A stretch of DNA of 64,000 bases from Chengkuizengella axinellae (lineage in GTDB: Bacteria; Bacillota; Bacilli; Paenibacillales; KCTC-33759): positions 1 to 64,000 of the forward strand of contig NZ_JAVAMP010000003.1 of assembly GCF_030730905.1 (NCBI RefSeq), given 5' to 3'. Below, piece after piece: positions 32,184 to 39,224 of this stretch. The position numbers and the translations under genes were made by a program. Numbering within the stretch: position 1 is the stretch's first letter; each line of letters opens with the position of its first letter. A model generated the notes under the pieces. The model did not search any database. It saw only the letters and a program-made list of their open reading frames with translations, and was not told where the DNA came from.

Positions 32184-32834
32184 ATGGACATATTTCTATA
32201 CATAACCTTAGGTGTTGTTGACTCAATTTGCATCACTTTACTTGCATTTAGATTTTTTAGATGGCCCTATAAAGATTACATAGCAGAGATGTTAATATTA
32301 GCTACTATGGCATCGATGGCTTCATTTATTCTGCGAGTAGTCCTTTCATTCCCATTTATTGATATGGGGATTCAATTACTATTGTATATAATATTTTTTA
32401 TTGTAGTTATACAAATAAAACCTAGTCGAGCTTTAGTGGTTGCGGTTTTCGGGTATCTCGCATTTATGGTTAATCAAATCATTATCATACTTATATTAAA
32501 GTTAGCAGATATAGTACAACTGCCTCATGCACATGCAACAGAAGGAGTAGAAATATATCTCATTCAAATAGCAAGCCAAATTTCATGCTTTGTATTAGCC
32601 TATGTTATGTATCGAAAAAGATTAGGATTTAGCTTCTGGTTAGTTCCACCTCATACGTTTTATATAAAAGATAAGACAGATTATAAATTAATAGTAATCA
32701 CGTGGATTTCAATATTAATAGTGTCAGCTACTTTGTTTATTGTTTTTTATACTAATAACTTTTTTTGGTCTTTTATAGTAATTCCTTTATTTGTACTAAT
32801 TTATTATGTTTCGCGAAATCGTGAATGGGAATGA
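32184..32834 (+). CDS. Polytopic membrane protein of an agr-like / LytTR regulatory locus
   Basis: A 216-residue protein with about six membrane helices across its length and a short charged C-terminus (SRNREWE). ATG 32184 follows GGGGGAAAA; the upstream TTG 32172 is rejected. Size and helix number resemble the sensor part of AgrC but no histidine kinase domain follows. LytTR regulatory systems (for example HdrRM, BrsRM) pair a LytTR regulator with a membrane inhibitor, and this could be such a partner that senses the peptide made by AgrB. It overlaps agrB by 10 bases. Role is inferred from context. Confidence 0.65.
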   Translation: MDIFLYITLGVVDSICITLLAFRFFRWPYKDYIAEMLILATMASMASFILRVVLSFPFIDMGIQLLLYIIFFIVVIQIKPSRALVVAVFGYLAFMVNQIIIILILKLADIVQLPHAHATEGVEIYLIQIASQISCFVLAYVMYRKRLGFSFWLVPPHTFYIKDKTDYKLIVITWISILIVSATLFIVFYTNNFFWSFIVIPLFVLIYYVSRNREWE

Positions 32835-33349
32835 TAGAATTAATATCTTTAAGGATTGCGAGGGTGATCCACACAGCCAATGTAGAAGAAACAGAAGATG
32901 TTGAAACACTACAGTATTACCTATCTATTTACTTAACAAGTGTATTAATTGTGTTTTTCACATTAGGGATTGGTTATATAACTGGAACTTTTTATTTGAC
33001 GTTACTAGGTTTGTTTTCATTTTGGTTATTACGAAAAGTGTCAGGTGGACTACATTTAACCTCATTGACTGGATGTGTATTCTTTTCAACTTTGTTGTTG
33101 TCATCATTACCACACTTGAGTCTAGGGAAAATAATTTTAGAGTTGAATATTATCAGTTTAATAATTGTTATATTGTTTTCGCCTAATTTTCACACTATAA
33201 GCATCAGCAATAAACGGAAAAAAACTTACAAATTTATTGCTATTATAATTGTTTTTGTATCAATGCTGTTGAACATTGAGGTCATTACAAAAGCTATCTT
33301 TATACAAGCTGTCACATTACTATCATTTAGAAGGGAGGGGTTCGAATGA
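32825..33349 (+). CDS. agrB: AgrB-like peptide-processing membrane protease
   Basis: A 174-residue accessory gene regulator B protein. The catalytic pair is visible in RKVSGGLHLTSLTGC: His77 and Cys84 counted from ATG 32825, the same seven-residue spacing as in the family, after the conserved early HTAN-like segment. It cuts the C-terminal tail from an AgrD precursor and helps ring closure and export. ATG 32825 overlaps the preceding gene; ATG 32831 is also possible. The stop overlaps the peptide gene. Confidence 0.9.
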   Translation: MGMIELISLRIARVIHTANVEETEDVETLQYYLSIYLTSVLIVFFTLGIGYITGTFYLTLLGLFSFWLLRKVSGGLHLTSLTGCVFFSTLLLSSLPHLSLGKIILELNIISLIIVILFSPNFHTISISNKRKKTYKFIAIIIVFVSMLLNIEVITKAIFIQAVTLLSFRREGFE

Positions 33350-33474
33350 GAAAAAAAGATATAGCAAGATTAGTTTCGAATCTACTTGTAAACAAAACTT
33401 CAAAAGCAAGTGATAAAAAGTTTGAGAAAGGTTTTTTTGGAAACCCTAAAAGACCTAAAAAGCTGGTGAAATAA
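33346..33474 (+). CDS. AgrD-like autoinducer precursor lacking the ring cysteine
   Basis: 42 residues from ATG 33346, overlapping the AgrB stop (ATGA) with AAGGGAGGGG before it. The layout is that of AgrD: a positively charged amphipathic leader (MRKKDIARLVSNLLVN), a short aromatic core (KGFFG) and a charged tail with the P-x2-P-x2-L pattern (NPKRPKKLVK). But there is no Cys anywhere, and no Ser near the core, so the normal thiolactone or lactone ring cannot form. It may make a linear, lactam or otherwise unusual signal, or be decayed. Confidence 0.65.
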   Translation: MRKKDIARLVSNLLVNKTSKASDKKFEKGFFGNPKRPKKLVK

Positions 33475-33475
33475 A

Positions 33476-33907
33476 TTGAAATTCCCACTAACACCAAGGT
33501 ATAACACAAGAACAAGGAAAAAAGGTGAGGAAATAGAAATTATAGAGGTGGATATTAGGGAAATCAGATATGTTACCAGGGAAGGAAAAAAACTAATATT
33601 TCATCTTATAACAGGAGAATATTATGGAATATTCACTCTAGAAACTGCTCAGAAATGGCTAGAGAAATATGGGTTTAGGCGCTTGGATAATTCCAACTTG
33701 GTTAATATAGAAACGATAGAACATATTGATGAGGATTTGAATGTCCATTTTAAGAACATGGAATCAACTGCTGCTATATCAGTAGACTATTTAGTTAATT
33801 ATGAAGAACTCGACCATTTGGTTAATGAAATTAATTCTAAATTTTTTTTAGAAATATTAAAAAATAGAGACAGAATAAAAAAGAAAAGAAAAAGACTATC
33901 ACATTAA
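33476..33907 (+). CDS. LytTR-domain transcription regulator without receiver domain
   Basis: 143 residues from TTG 33476, one base after the peptide stop. Residues ~20-115 form a LytTR domain: IIEVDIREIRYVTREGKKLIFHLITG, then FTLETAQKWLEKYGFRRLDNSNLVNIETIEHI, the typical text of this family. There is no REC domain, so it cannot be a phospho-acceptor in a classic agr relay. The C-terminus is very basic. It ends in a strong terminator. It probably binds the repeats at 32094-32125. Confidence 0.88.
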   Translation: MKFPLTPRYNTRTRKKGEEIEIIEVDIREIRYVTREGKKLIFHLITGEYYGIFTLETAQKWLEKYGFRRLDNSNLVNIETIEHIDEDLNVHFKNMESTAAISVDYLVNYEELDHLVNEINSKFFLEILKNRDRIKKKRKRLSH

Positions 33908-33928
33908 AAAGGATAGTCTTTTTTTTGG
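33891..33928 (+). terminator. Terminator of the agr-like operon
   Basis: AAAGACTATC (33891-33900) pairs with GATAGTCTTT (33912-33921), followed by eight T in all. The stop codon of the LytTR gene lies in the loop. Confidence 0.85.
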
Positions 33929-34215
33929 TGCATATTATATATGAATATAAAGTCAATGTAAAGAAAAATCGAGGGTCCCTACTTTTTCTTCTTATCGACA
34001 AATTTCGTATGGTATTATATTAATATCTTACTAGAAAAACCCAAAACATTGTAGAATATTGTAAGAAAGGTGTTCTTTGAAAATTGAAAAAGAGTTGAGA
34101 AAAAGTTAATGATATGATGAGGGAGGGAGATGTATAGAGGAAAGAAAAAAACTTAAGTGATGGATTAAGTTCACGTTTGGAAGGATGAGTAGAATTTCTA
34201 CTCAATACCGCTTAC
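33929..34215. other. Non-coding stretch with a second TCGACAAATT copy
   Basis: No gene is supported here. TCGACAAATT (33995-34004) repeats the 10-mer upstream of the agr-like promoter and is followed by GTATGGTATTATATTAA, so a LytTR-controlled promoter reading rightward is possible. Further on are inverted repeats ACTTAA/TTAAGT and TGAGTAG/CTACTCA (34186-34204), the latter just before the repressor gene end. Confidence 0.4.
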
Positions 34216-34428
34216 CTATTCAAGTTCCCATTCGTAAAGGTCATCGATTGAACAGTTCAAAATCATAGAAGCTTCTTTTGCTTTTATCAGTGATAGAGTT
34301 GCCTTACCGCTGATGATTTGTGAGACAAAAGATTCTGAAAATCCTAATCGTTTCCCTAACTCTCTCTGAGTTGTACGATTAGCTTTTATGAGTTCAGGTA
34401 AGCGGCTCCTTCCGAAACGAAGAGCCAT
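34216..34428 (-). CDS. Cro/CI-type (XRE) repressor
   Basis: A 70-residue protein from ATG 34428. The HTH core LPELIKANRTTQRELGKRLGFSESFVSQIISGKATLS is a clear XRE domain, with helix 3 SESFVSQI. It is divergent from a 47-residue gene, with a perfect palindrome ACATAAG-AA-CTTATGT between them. It is probably an autoregulated phage repressor near the right end of the prophage, though the main lysogeny repressor may lie elsewhere. Confidence 0.85.
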   Translation of the reverse strand: MALRFGRSRLPELIKANRTTQRELGKRLGFSESFVSQIISGKATLSLIKAKEASMILNCSIDDLYEWELE

Positions 34429-34581
34429 AGGTTACTCCTTGTAATAAAACTGTGCCCCTAGCTATTGCACCAACAATAATTTAGGGGAAAAAAGAAAAAC
34501 AAACATACTTGTATTATATCTATTCCCTCTAGGTATTGTACACAGGGAACAAACGATCTGCTTTATACTGAAAACGTAATC

Positions 34582-34597
34582 ACATAAGAACTTATGT
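34582..34597. promoter_or_regulatory. Perfect operator palindrome between divergent genes
   Basis: ACATAAG (34582-34588) and CTTATGT (34591-34597) form a 7-2-7 palindrome. GAACAAA (34547-34553) and TTTGTTC (34604-34610) flank it as a wider inverted pair. The likely binder is the XRE repressor at 34216-34428. Confidence 0.6.
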
Positions 34598-34663
34598 TCG
34601 ATTTTTGTTCGTGATTGGTGTATCATGGAAATAACATAATAAACATTAAAGGAGAATTTGTGA

Positions 34664-34807
34664 ATGGCAGAAAAAAAGGTTATAGTCGAAAAAGTAGATA
34701 TAGACAAAATTATCATTGCAGGAAATTATCCAGACGTAACTAAAGCAATTATTCTAGAAAAAATTAAAGAAATTAATCAATCACCTTACACAAAAAAAGT
34801 AGAATAA
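34664..34807 (+). CDS. 47-residue protein of unknown function
   Basis: ATG 34664 follows AAAGGAGAA at normal distance; stop TAA 34805. The product is charged and non-hydrophobic (KKVIVEKVDIDKIIIAGNY, then a helix ending in PYTKKVE). It is divergent from the XRE repressor and lies within 25 bases of the predicted prophage end. It may be an anti-repressor, antitoxin or excision factor; no family recognised. Confidence 0.5.
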   Translation: MAEKKVIVEKVDIDKIIIAGNYPDVTKAIILEKIKEINQSPYTKKVE

Positions 34808-34830
34808 AAAAACAACACTGATAAAATTAG

Positions 34831-35220
34831 TGTACAAAAGAGTTTGCGCACTTAGAGATGATTGCTACTATGTTCTATAAGTTAACAAAAGATTGTACAC
34901 CTAAACAATTAGAAGATGCAGGGTTAGCTCCTCATTATGTAGCACACGATCATGCCATTTTTTATACCGATGCCTCTGGGAATCCATTTACGGCAACCTA
35001 TATTCAAGCAAAAGGAGATCCGATTGCCGATTTATACGAGGATATTGCGGCAGAAGAAAAAGCTAGAGCTACTTATCAGTGGTTAATTGACTTAACTGAT
35101 GATGTGGATTTACAAGATAGCTTGAAATTTTTAAGAGAACGAGAAGTAATTCATTCACAGCGATTTCGTGAAGCTGTAGATATTTTGAAATTTGAGAGAG
35201 ATAGAAAACAAGTGTTTTAG
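34831..35220 (+). pseudogene. yjqC: Manganese catalase (YjqC type), 5' part missing at the prophage junction
   Basis: The frame reads from just after a TAG at 34828 through TKEFAHLEMIATM, YIQAKGDPIADLYEDIAAEE and FLREREVIHSQRFREAV to TAG 35218. These are the middle and end of the non-haem manganese catalase family (about 190 residues in YjqC), with Mn ligands in EEFAH, IAAEE and EVIH regions. About 60 N-terminal residues, including the first Glu ligand, are absent. The cut is sharp and next to phage genes, so the prophage probably integrated here. The remaining 120 residues from ATG 34858 would be inactive unless excision restores the gene. Confidence 0.8.
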
Positions 35221-35260
35221 TACAGTACATGTAAAATGTTGTTGGCATGATTTCTTTACG

Positions 35261-35298
35261 AACTGCACCCCAATAGAAACATCCGGAGGTGCAGTTTT
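35261..35298 (+). terminator. Terminator after the catalase fragment
   Basis: AACTGCACC (35261-35269) and GGTGCAGTT (35288-35296) form a perfect 9-bp stem followed by T4. Confidence 0.75.
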
Positions 35299-35350
35299 CA
35301 TGTTTCATAACTTATGATCACATTGTGATATCAATAATTTCACATTTTAC

Positions 35351-35380
35351 TTGTCATAATCGTTATGATATAAGTATAGA
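35351..35380 (+). promoter_or_regulatory. Promoter with overlapping Fur-family-like palindrome
   Basis: TTGTCA (35351-35356) and TATAGA (35375-35380) are 18 bases apart. TCATAA-TCG-TTATGA (35354-35368) overlaps the -35 and resembles Fur/PerR/Zur boxes (12 of 15 positions against each consensus by eye). ATCACA-T-TGTGAT also occurs upstream at about 35318-35330. Control of the DUF1028 gene by metal or peroxide is a guess. Confidence 0.45.
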
Positions 35381-35450
35381 AAGTATAAATGTGGGACAAA
35401 AGATTGTTGTAGAAATCTAAAGAATAAGATGATGAAATGAGGTTTTATAT

Positions 35451-36335
35451 ATGAAAAATAAAGATCAAATCGTTGCTACTTTTTCAATTGTTGGTTTTGA
35501 TCCAAAAACTAAGGAGTTGGGCATTGCTGTTCAATCAAAATTTTTAGGGGTTGGAGCGGTAGTTCCATGGGCAAAGGCTGGAGTTGGTGCAATTGCAACT
35601 CAATCTTTTGCTAATACCTCTTATGGACCTAAAGGTTTGGATTTGATGGCAAGTGGGAAAAGTGCACAAGAAACATTAGACTTATTAGTTTCAGACGATG
35701 AAGAACGTGGGTCTAGACAAGCAGGGATTGTAGATGCTAATGGTAATGCGGCTACTTTTACTGGGGACGATTGTTATGATTGGGCTGGAGGATTTGCTGG
35801 TCCAAATGTTGCTGTACAAGGAAATATTCTTGTAAATGAAAAAACAGTGGAAATGATGGTAGAAACTTTCAATAACAGTGAAGGTGAACTTTCTGAACGA
35901 CTTTTAACTGCTTTAGATGCAGGGCAAAATGCAGGAGGGGATAGCCGAGGAAAGCAGTCTGCAGCATTGTTGGTTGTGAAAGAAAAAGGGGGATATGCGG
36001 GTTTTAATGACAGATATATTGACCTGCGTGTGGATGATCATCCGGAACCAATCAAAGAACTCATTCGTTTACATAAATTGCAGCAGTTATATTTTTCTAA
36101 AACGAAAGCGAATCATATTTTAGAGATCAAAGGGAAGATAAAAGAAGAGCTTACTTCTTTATTATCCAAATTAAATTATTTATCTTCTAAAGAAGTGAGC
36201 GATGTTCAGTTGAATCAAGCATTTAAAACCTTTATACATACAGAAAATTTTGAAGAGCGTGATTTAGGTAATGGGAAAATAGATAAAGAAGTATTGGAGT
36301 TTATGAAAAGTAAAGTGGGACAACTAAAGAATTAA
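35451..36335 (+). CDS. DUF1028 family protein (Ntn-hydrolase-like)
   Basis: A 294-residue protein. Residues 1-225 form the DUF1028 domain: VATFSIVGFDPKTKELGIAVQSKFLGVGAVVPWAKA, GVGAIATQSFANTSYGPKGLDL and ALDAGQNAGGDSRGKQSAAL. The fold is related to Ntn hydrolases, and the family lacks a settled reaction. The C-terminal ~70 residues are helical. It is monocistronic between a possible metal-regulated promoter and a strong terminator. Confidence 0.88.
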   Translation: MKNKDQIVATFSIVGFDPKTKELGIAVQSKFLGVGAVVPWAKAGVGAIATQSFANTSYGPKGLDLMASGKSAQETLDLLVSDDEERGSRQAGIVDANGNAATFTGDDCYDWAGGFAGPNVAVQGNILVNEKTVEMMVETFNNSEGELSERLLTALDAGQNAGGDSRGKQSAALLVVKEKGGYAGFNDRYIDLRVDDHPEPIKELIRLHKLQQLYFSKTKANHILEIKGKIKEELTSLLSKLNYLSSKEVSDVQLNQAFKTFIHTENFEERDLGNGKIDKEVLEFMKSKVGQLKN

Positions 36336-36375
36336 GAAGGAAAAAAAGAATGTTGTTAATCAATTTTTATACTTT

Positions 36376-36408
36376 GAAAGGTCATGACAAACTGATTCAT
36401 GACCTTTC
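36376..36408. terminator. Bidirectional terminator
   Basis: GAAAGGTCATGA (36376-36387) and TCATGACCTTTC (36397-36408) form a perfect 12-bp stem between convergent genes. Confidence 0.8.
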
Positions 36409-36417
36409 TCATATTGT

Positions 36418-37539
36418 TTATTGAAAACTTAAATTTCTTTTGAAATCTCTTACTTTTTCATTCACACCTCGGATTGTTTTTCTGCGAAGCCGAGCATTAA
36501 CAAGTGGAAATAACATCACGGGGAGACCTGGTACTAAAGAAACGGTGACCAAAGCCAGCCAGTAACTAATATTAGCTAATTTATGGATTAGACTTAAGGG
36601 TAAAAAGGGATAGAACACACCAATGTGAATTTTGGAATTATACTTTCCTGGGTTTTGCGCTCGAATTGTGACTTTTGTGTCTACCTCATCCCCTGGGTTT
36701 AAATGAAAATAAGAATGACTGAGTTCAAATTGATCATCTTTGCTTGTGACGGATACAAAGAGAGGAAAAAATCCTCCATTGTTTAAATCTACTAAATCTT
36801 TCGTATGCTCATCTCCAACCTTTAATACTCCAACACTACTTCCCATTAGTATCCCTTTACTTTGATCAGACACGTTATAGTTAAACGTCATAAACTTACT
36901 AGACATAACCATTGTAGTCAACATCATGACAGCAATAGTTAGACCACTAATAAAATATAGAAGGGGAACATCTAATTTACTAGGTTTCTTAGATTTTCTT
37001 TTCTTTCTTCGGTTAAAGATTTCATTTAATACAACATAAACAGTTAAACCTACAGCGATAAGCTGCAAGTTGGAGCTTTCAAAGTTCAACTCCTCAATCC
37101 ATAGAGGAAGGTAGCCAACATAAGGAATAACTATTGGTTTTTCACCTATTTTTATAGTTTCGTTAACAATCCAATCCCTTTCAATTAGAGTAGAACCATC
37201 CTGCTGGTCTGTTCTTTCATTTGCATCCCCTTGTGTAATATATCCTTCTTCACTATTTCCTTCTATTAATCTATGAATGACCCATCCCTTAGAAGCAAGG
37301 GCACCTTTTTCAGCTTTAAAGATGGTAATATCTCCGATTTCAACTGAATCCTCTTCCCTCACTCTTTTTACTAATACCATATCCCCTCTTTCCATTAAAG
37401 GATACATGCTATTAGAGCGTATAACTGCTAGCAAAACTGGTTGTTTTAATATAGCTGAACCAATAGCAGAAAATAGAGTAAATGTAATCATAATTCCAAG
37501 TACAAGATAAACAAAACGTGAGATCCATTTCACGATCAA
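36418..37539 (-). CDS. SipW-like (ER-type) signal peptidase I with extended C-terminus
   Basis: A 373-residue membrane protease. The N-terminal membrane helix is followed by the nucleophile SNSMYP (Ser44), GWVIHR with His89 in place of the usual Lys, and GYITQGDANERTD (Asp105, Asp111): the Ser/His ER-type active site of SipW. SipW (190 residues) processes TasA and TapA in Bacillus subtilis. Here ~190 extra residues contain three further membrane helices and an extracytoplasmic beta domain. It lies divergent to five TasA/CalY-like genes, its likely substrates. Confidence 0.88.
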   Translation of the reverse strand: MIVKWISRFVYLVLGIMITFTLFSAIGSAILKQPVLLAVIRSNSMYPLMERGDMVLVKRVREEDSVEIGDITIFKAEKGALASKGWVIHRLIEGNSEEGYITQGDANERTDQQDGSTLIERDWIVNETIKIGEKPIVIPYVGYLPLWIEELNFESSNLQLIAVGLTVYVVLNEIFNRRKKRKSKKPSKLDVPLLYFISGLTIAVMMLTTMVMSSKFMTFNYNVSDQSKGILMGSSVGVLKVGDEHTKDLVDLNNGGFFPLFVSVTSKDDQFELSHSYFHLNPGDEVDTKVTIRAQNPGKYNSKIHIGVFYPFLPLSLIHKLANISYWLALVTVSLVPGLPVMLFPLVNARLRRKTIRGVNEKVRDFKRNLSFQ

Positions 37540-37570
37540 TTTCCTCCTTATTGAATATTACTTTCTAAAA

Positions 37571-37593
37571 GTAGGAAAGTATAACTTTCCTAC
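37571..37593. terminator. Hairpin between divergent sipW and calY-like genes
   Basis: GTAGGAAAGT (37571-37580) and ACTTTCCTAC (37584-37593) form a perfect 10-bp stem with a 3-base loop. It lies in the 312-base non-coding region 37540-37851, which must also hold both promoters. It might be a regulator site or leader structure rather than a terminator. Confidence 0.4.
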
Positions 37594-37851
37594 GTCATTT
37601 TTGGCTCATGGCCCTTTTCATTTTTGTGGGTTATAGATAAAGTATTTATCTATTTTATAGTATGACGACATCAAGATACTGCACTCTATAGGACAATATG
37701 GACTCATACGAAAGTGTAATCTTTTTTTATACGATTAGATACTCAAAAGCTATTCTAATGAGGGGCGTGGAATATGTTGGGTCTGTCTATACTATTATTA
37801 GCAGCTGCGGTACAAAACAAACTACAACATTTACGAAGGGAGGAGAAATAT

Positions 37852-38430
37852 ATGAAAAAAGCAATATTAGTGATCGCATCACTTTTAGCAGTATCGAGTG
37901 TGATGGCGGCAATGGCCTTTAGCAGTGCTACAGTGAAAAATGATGCAAACTTCACAATTACAAATACAGATGAAGCATTATTAGCTGTTTCAACAGGTGA
38001 AGGAGGGCACAATGCTGCTTATTATGAGGAAGCTAATGATGGCGCACGAGTACTGAAAATTGATTTTGATAGAGGACATGAAGGTGACTTTGGCTTACAA
38101 CCTAATAGTGAATACATTTGGGAAGATTTATTTGAAGTTACGAATAACTCTGAAAACCAGTTGGATTTCGTCATTGGATTTTTTCCAAATGGTTACACCT
38201 ACTTAAAGGATGCGGATCTGTATGTGAAATCGGATTCTGGAGAATGGAAGAGGATTGATTCAGGAGATAACGGTGATCCTCACTCAAATAATTCTAAACT
38301 GTACATTAATCATATCAATCCCGGTGATTCACGATCCTTAGATGTAAAAATTGTACAAGGTGAAGGTCATGATGGTGGATTTTTTGGAGAGCAAGATTTT
38401 GAGATTGTGGTAAGTACAAGGGAAAGATAG
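37852..38430 (+). CDS. TasA/CalY (camelysin)-like secreted fibre protein 1
   Basis: A 192-residue secreted protein. Signal peptide MKKAILVIASLLAVSSVMAA is followed by the conserved FSSATVKNDANF, the start of the mature TasA/CalY fold, then a long beta-sandwich with NSEYIWEDLFEVTNNSENQLD. Family members assemble into matrix fibres after SipW cleavage. ATG 37852 follows GGGAGGAG. The frame stays open to ATG 37774, which also has a ribosome-like site and a hydrophobic start, so a longer form cannot be excluded. Confidence 0.9.
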   Translation: MKKAILVIASLLAVSSVMAAMAFSSATVKNDANFTITNTDEALLAVSTGEGGHNAAYYEEANDGARVLKIDFDRGHEGDFGLQPNSEYIWEDLFEVTNNSENQLDFVIGFFPNGYTYLKDADLYVKSDSGEWKRIDSGDNGDPHSNNSKLYINHINPGDSRSLDVKIVQGEGHDGGFFGEQDFEIVVSTRER

Positions 38431-38595
38431 ACAATGTTACTCTTTTGAGTACATTTAAATTCTACTAAAGTAGAACATCTCTAGTTCTATAGAATACCTA
38501 AAAATCGGTTATAAGGTGGAAGATTATACATAATAGTCACTACCTATAATAAATAAAGAAAAAATATTAATGGGAAATTTCATAGGAGGAAAAAA

Positions 38596-39174
38596 ATGAA
38601 AAAAGCTTTATTAGTAGTCGCATCTTTATTAGCAGTATCGAGTGTAATGGCAGCAATGGCTTTTAGTAGCGCAACAGTAAAAAATGATGCTAATTTCTCA
38701 ATCGTGGATACAAGTGGAGCATTACTTGCTATTGAAGCAGGAGAGCATCAAGCAGCTGGATATGAAGAAAGAAATGATGGTGCAGAAGTTTTAGTTATTG
38801 ACTTTGATAAAGGGAAAGATGGACAAGAATATGGTCTACAGCCAAATAGTGAGTATACTTGGATAGATTTATTCAAAGTGACAAATAATTCCGAAAATTC
38901 AGTAGATTTAACAATTGATTTTGAACCTTCAGAAAGTGAAGACGATAGAGATCTTACAGATGCGGATGTAGAAATCGCAGTGAATATTGACGGGAATTGG
39001 AAACAAATAGATGGATCTGACAACTCTATTACAATTCCTAATGTTGATCCTGGAACTTCTAAATCTATTGATGTGAGAATCATTCAAAATCATGATGAAC
39101 AAACAGAGGGTGAATCTGGAGATGATAATGGTTTAAGAAACTTCCAGATTGTAGTTAGTGCAGAGTCGAATTAA
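38596..39174 (+). CDS. TasA/CalY-like secreted fibre protein 2
   Basis: 192 residues from ATG 38596 behind ATAGGAGGA. The signal peptide (LAVSSVMAAMAF) and FSSATVKNDANFS are nearly identical to paralogue 1, while the rest diverges, notably in the acidic loop ESEDDRDLTDADVE. Upstream are palindromes TTCTACT/AGTAGAA (38460-38475 region). Same predicted role as a matrix fibre subunit. Confidence 0.9.
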   Translation: MKKALLVVASLLAVSSVMAAMAFSSATVKNDANFSIVDTSGALLAIEAGEHQAAGYEERNDGAEVLVIDFDKGKDGQEYGLQPNSEYTWIDLFKVTNNSENSVDLTIDFEPSESEDDRDLTDADVEIAVNIDGNWKQIDGSDNSITIPNVDPGTSKSIDVRIIQNHDEQTEGESGDDNGLRNFQIVVSAESN

Positions 39175-39224
39175 TTATTAAGAAATAAAAAATAAAAATG
39201 GTAATTTCCTAGGAGGAATCTAAT

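Larger units (their letters stand above)
1..34830. mobile_element. Right-hand part of an HK97-type siphoprophage (left end outside window)
   Basis: The gene order is that of a temperate siphophage: ArpU-type late regulator, HNH, TerS, TerL, portal, ClpP-like protease, capsid, connectors, tail tube, frameshifted chaperones, tape measure, Dit, fibre, Tal, holin and amidase. Accessory genes follow (toxin-antitoxin, actin partition, agr-like quorum sensing, repressor). The right limit is placed at about 34,830 because a manganese catalase reading frame begins there without its first third, as expected at an attR inside a gene. No integrase is visible, so early and integration genes must lie to the left. 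The exact end and the att core are inferred. Confidence 0.85.

Noticed and set aside
32184-32834. AgrC histidine kinase
   Set aside because: The protein stops after its membrane helices; no H-box or ATPase domain follows in any frame.
31528-34428. Integrase or recombinase near the right prophage end
   Set aside because: No tyrosine or serine recombinase motif was found in any frame here; the HTH proteins are too small.
37698-37922. 74-residue + strand frame overlapping fibre gene 1
   Set aside because: It overlaps the start of a clear secreted protein in another frame and has no family features.
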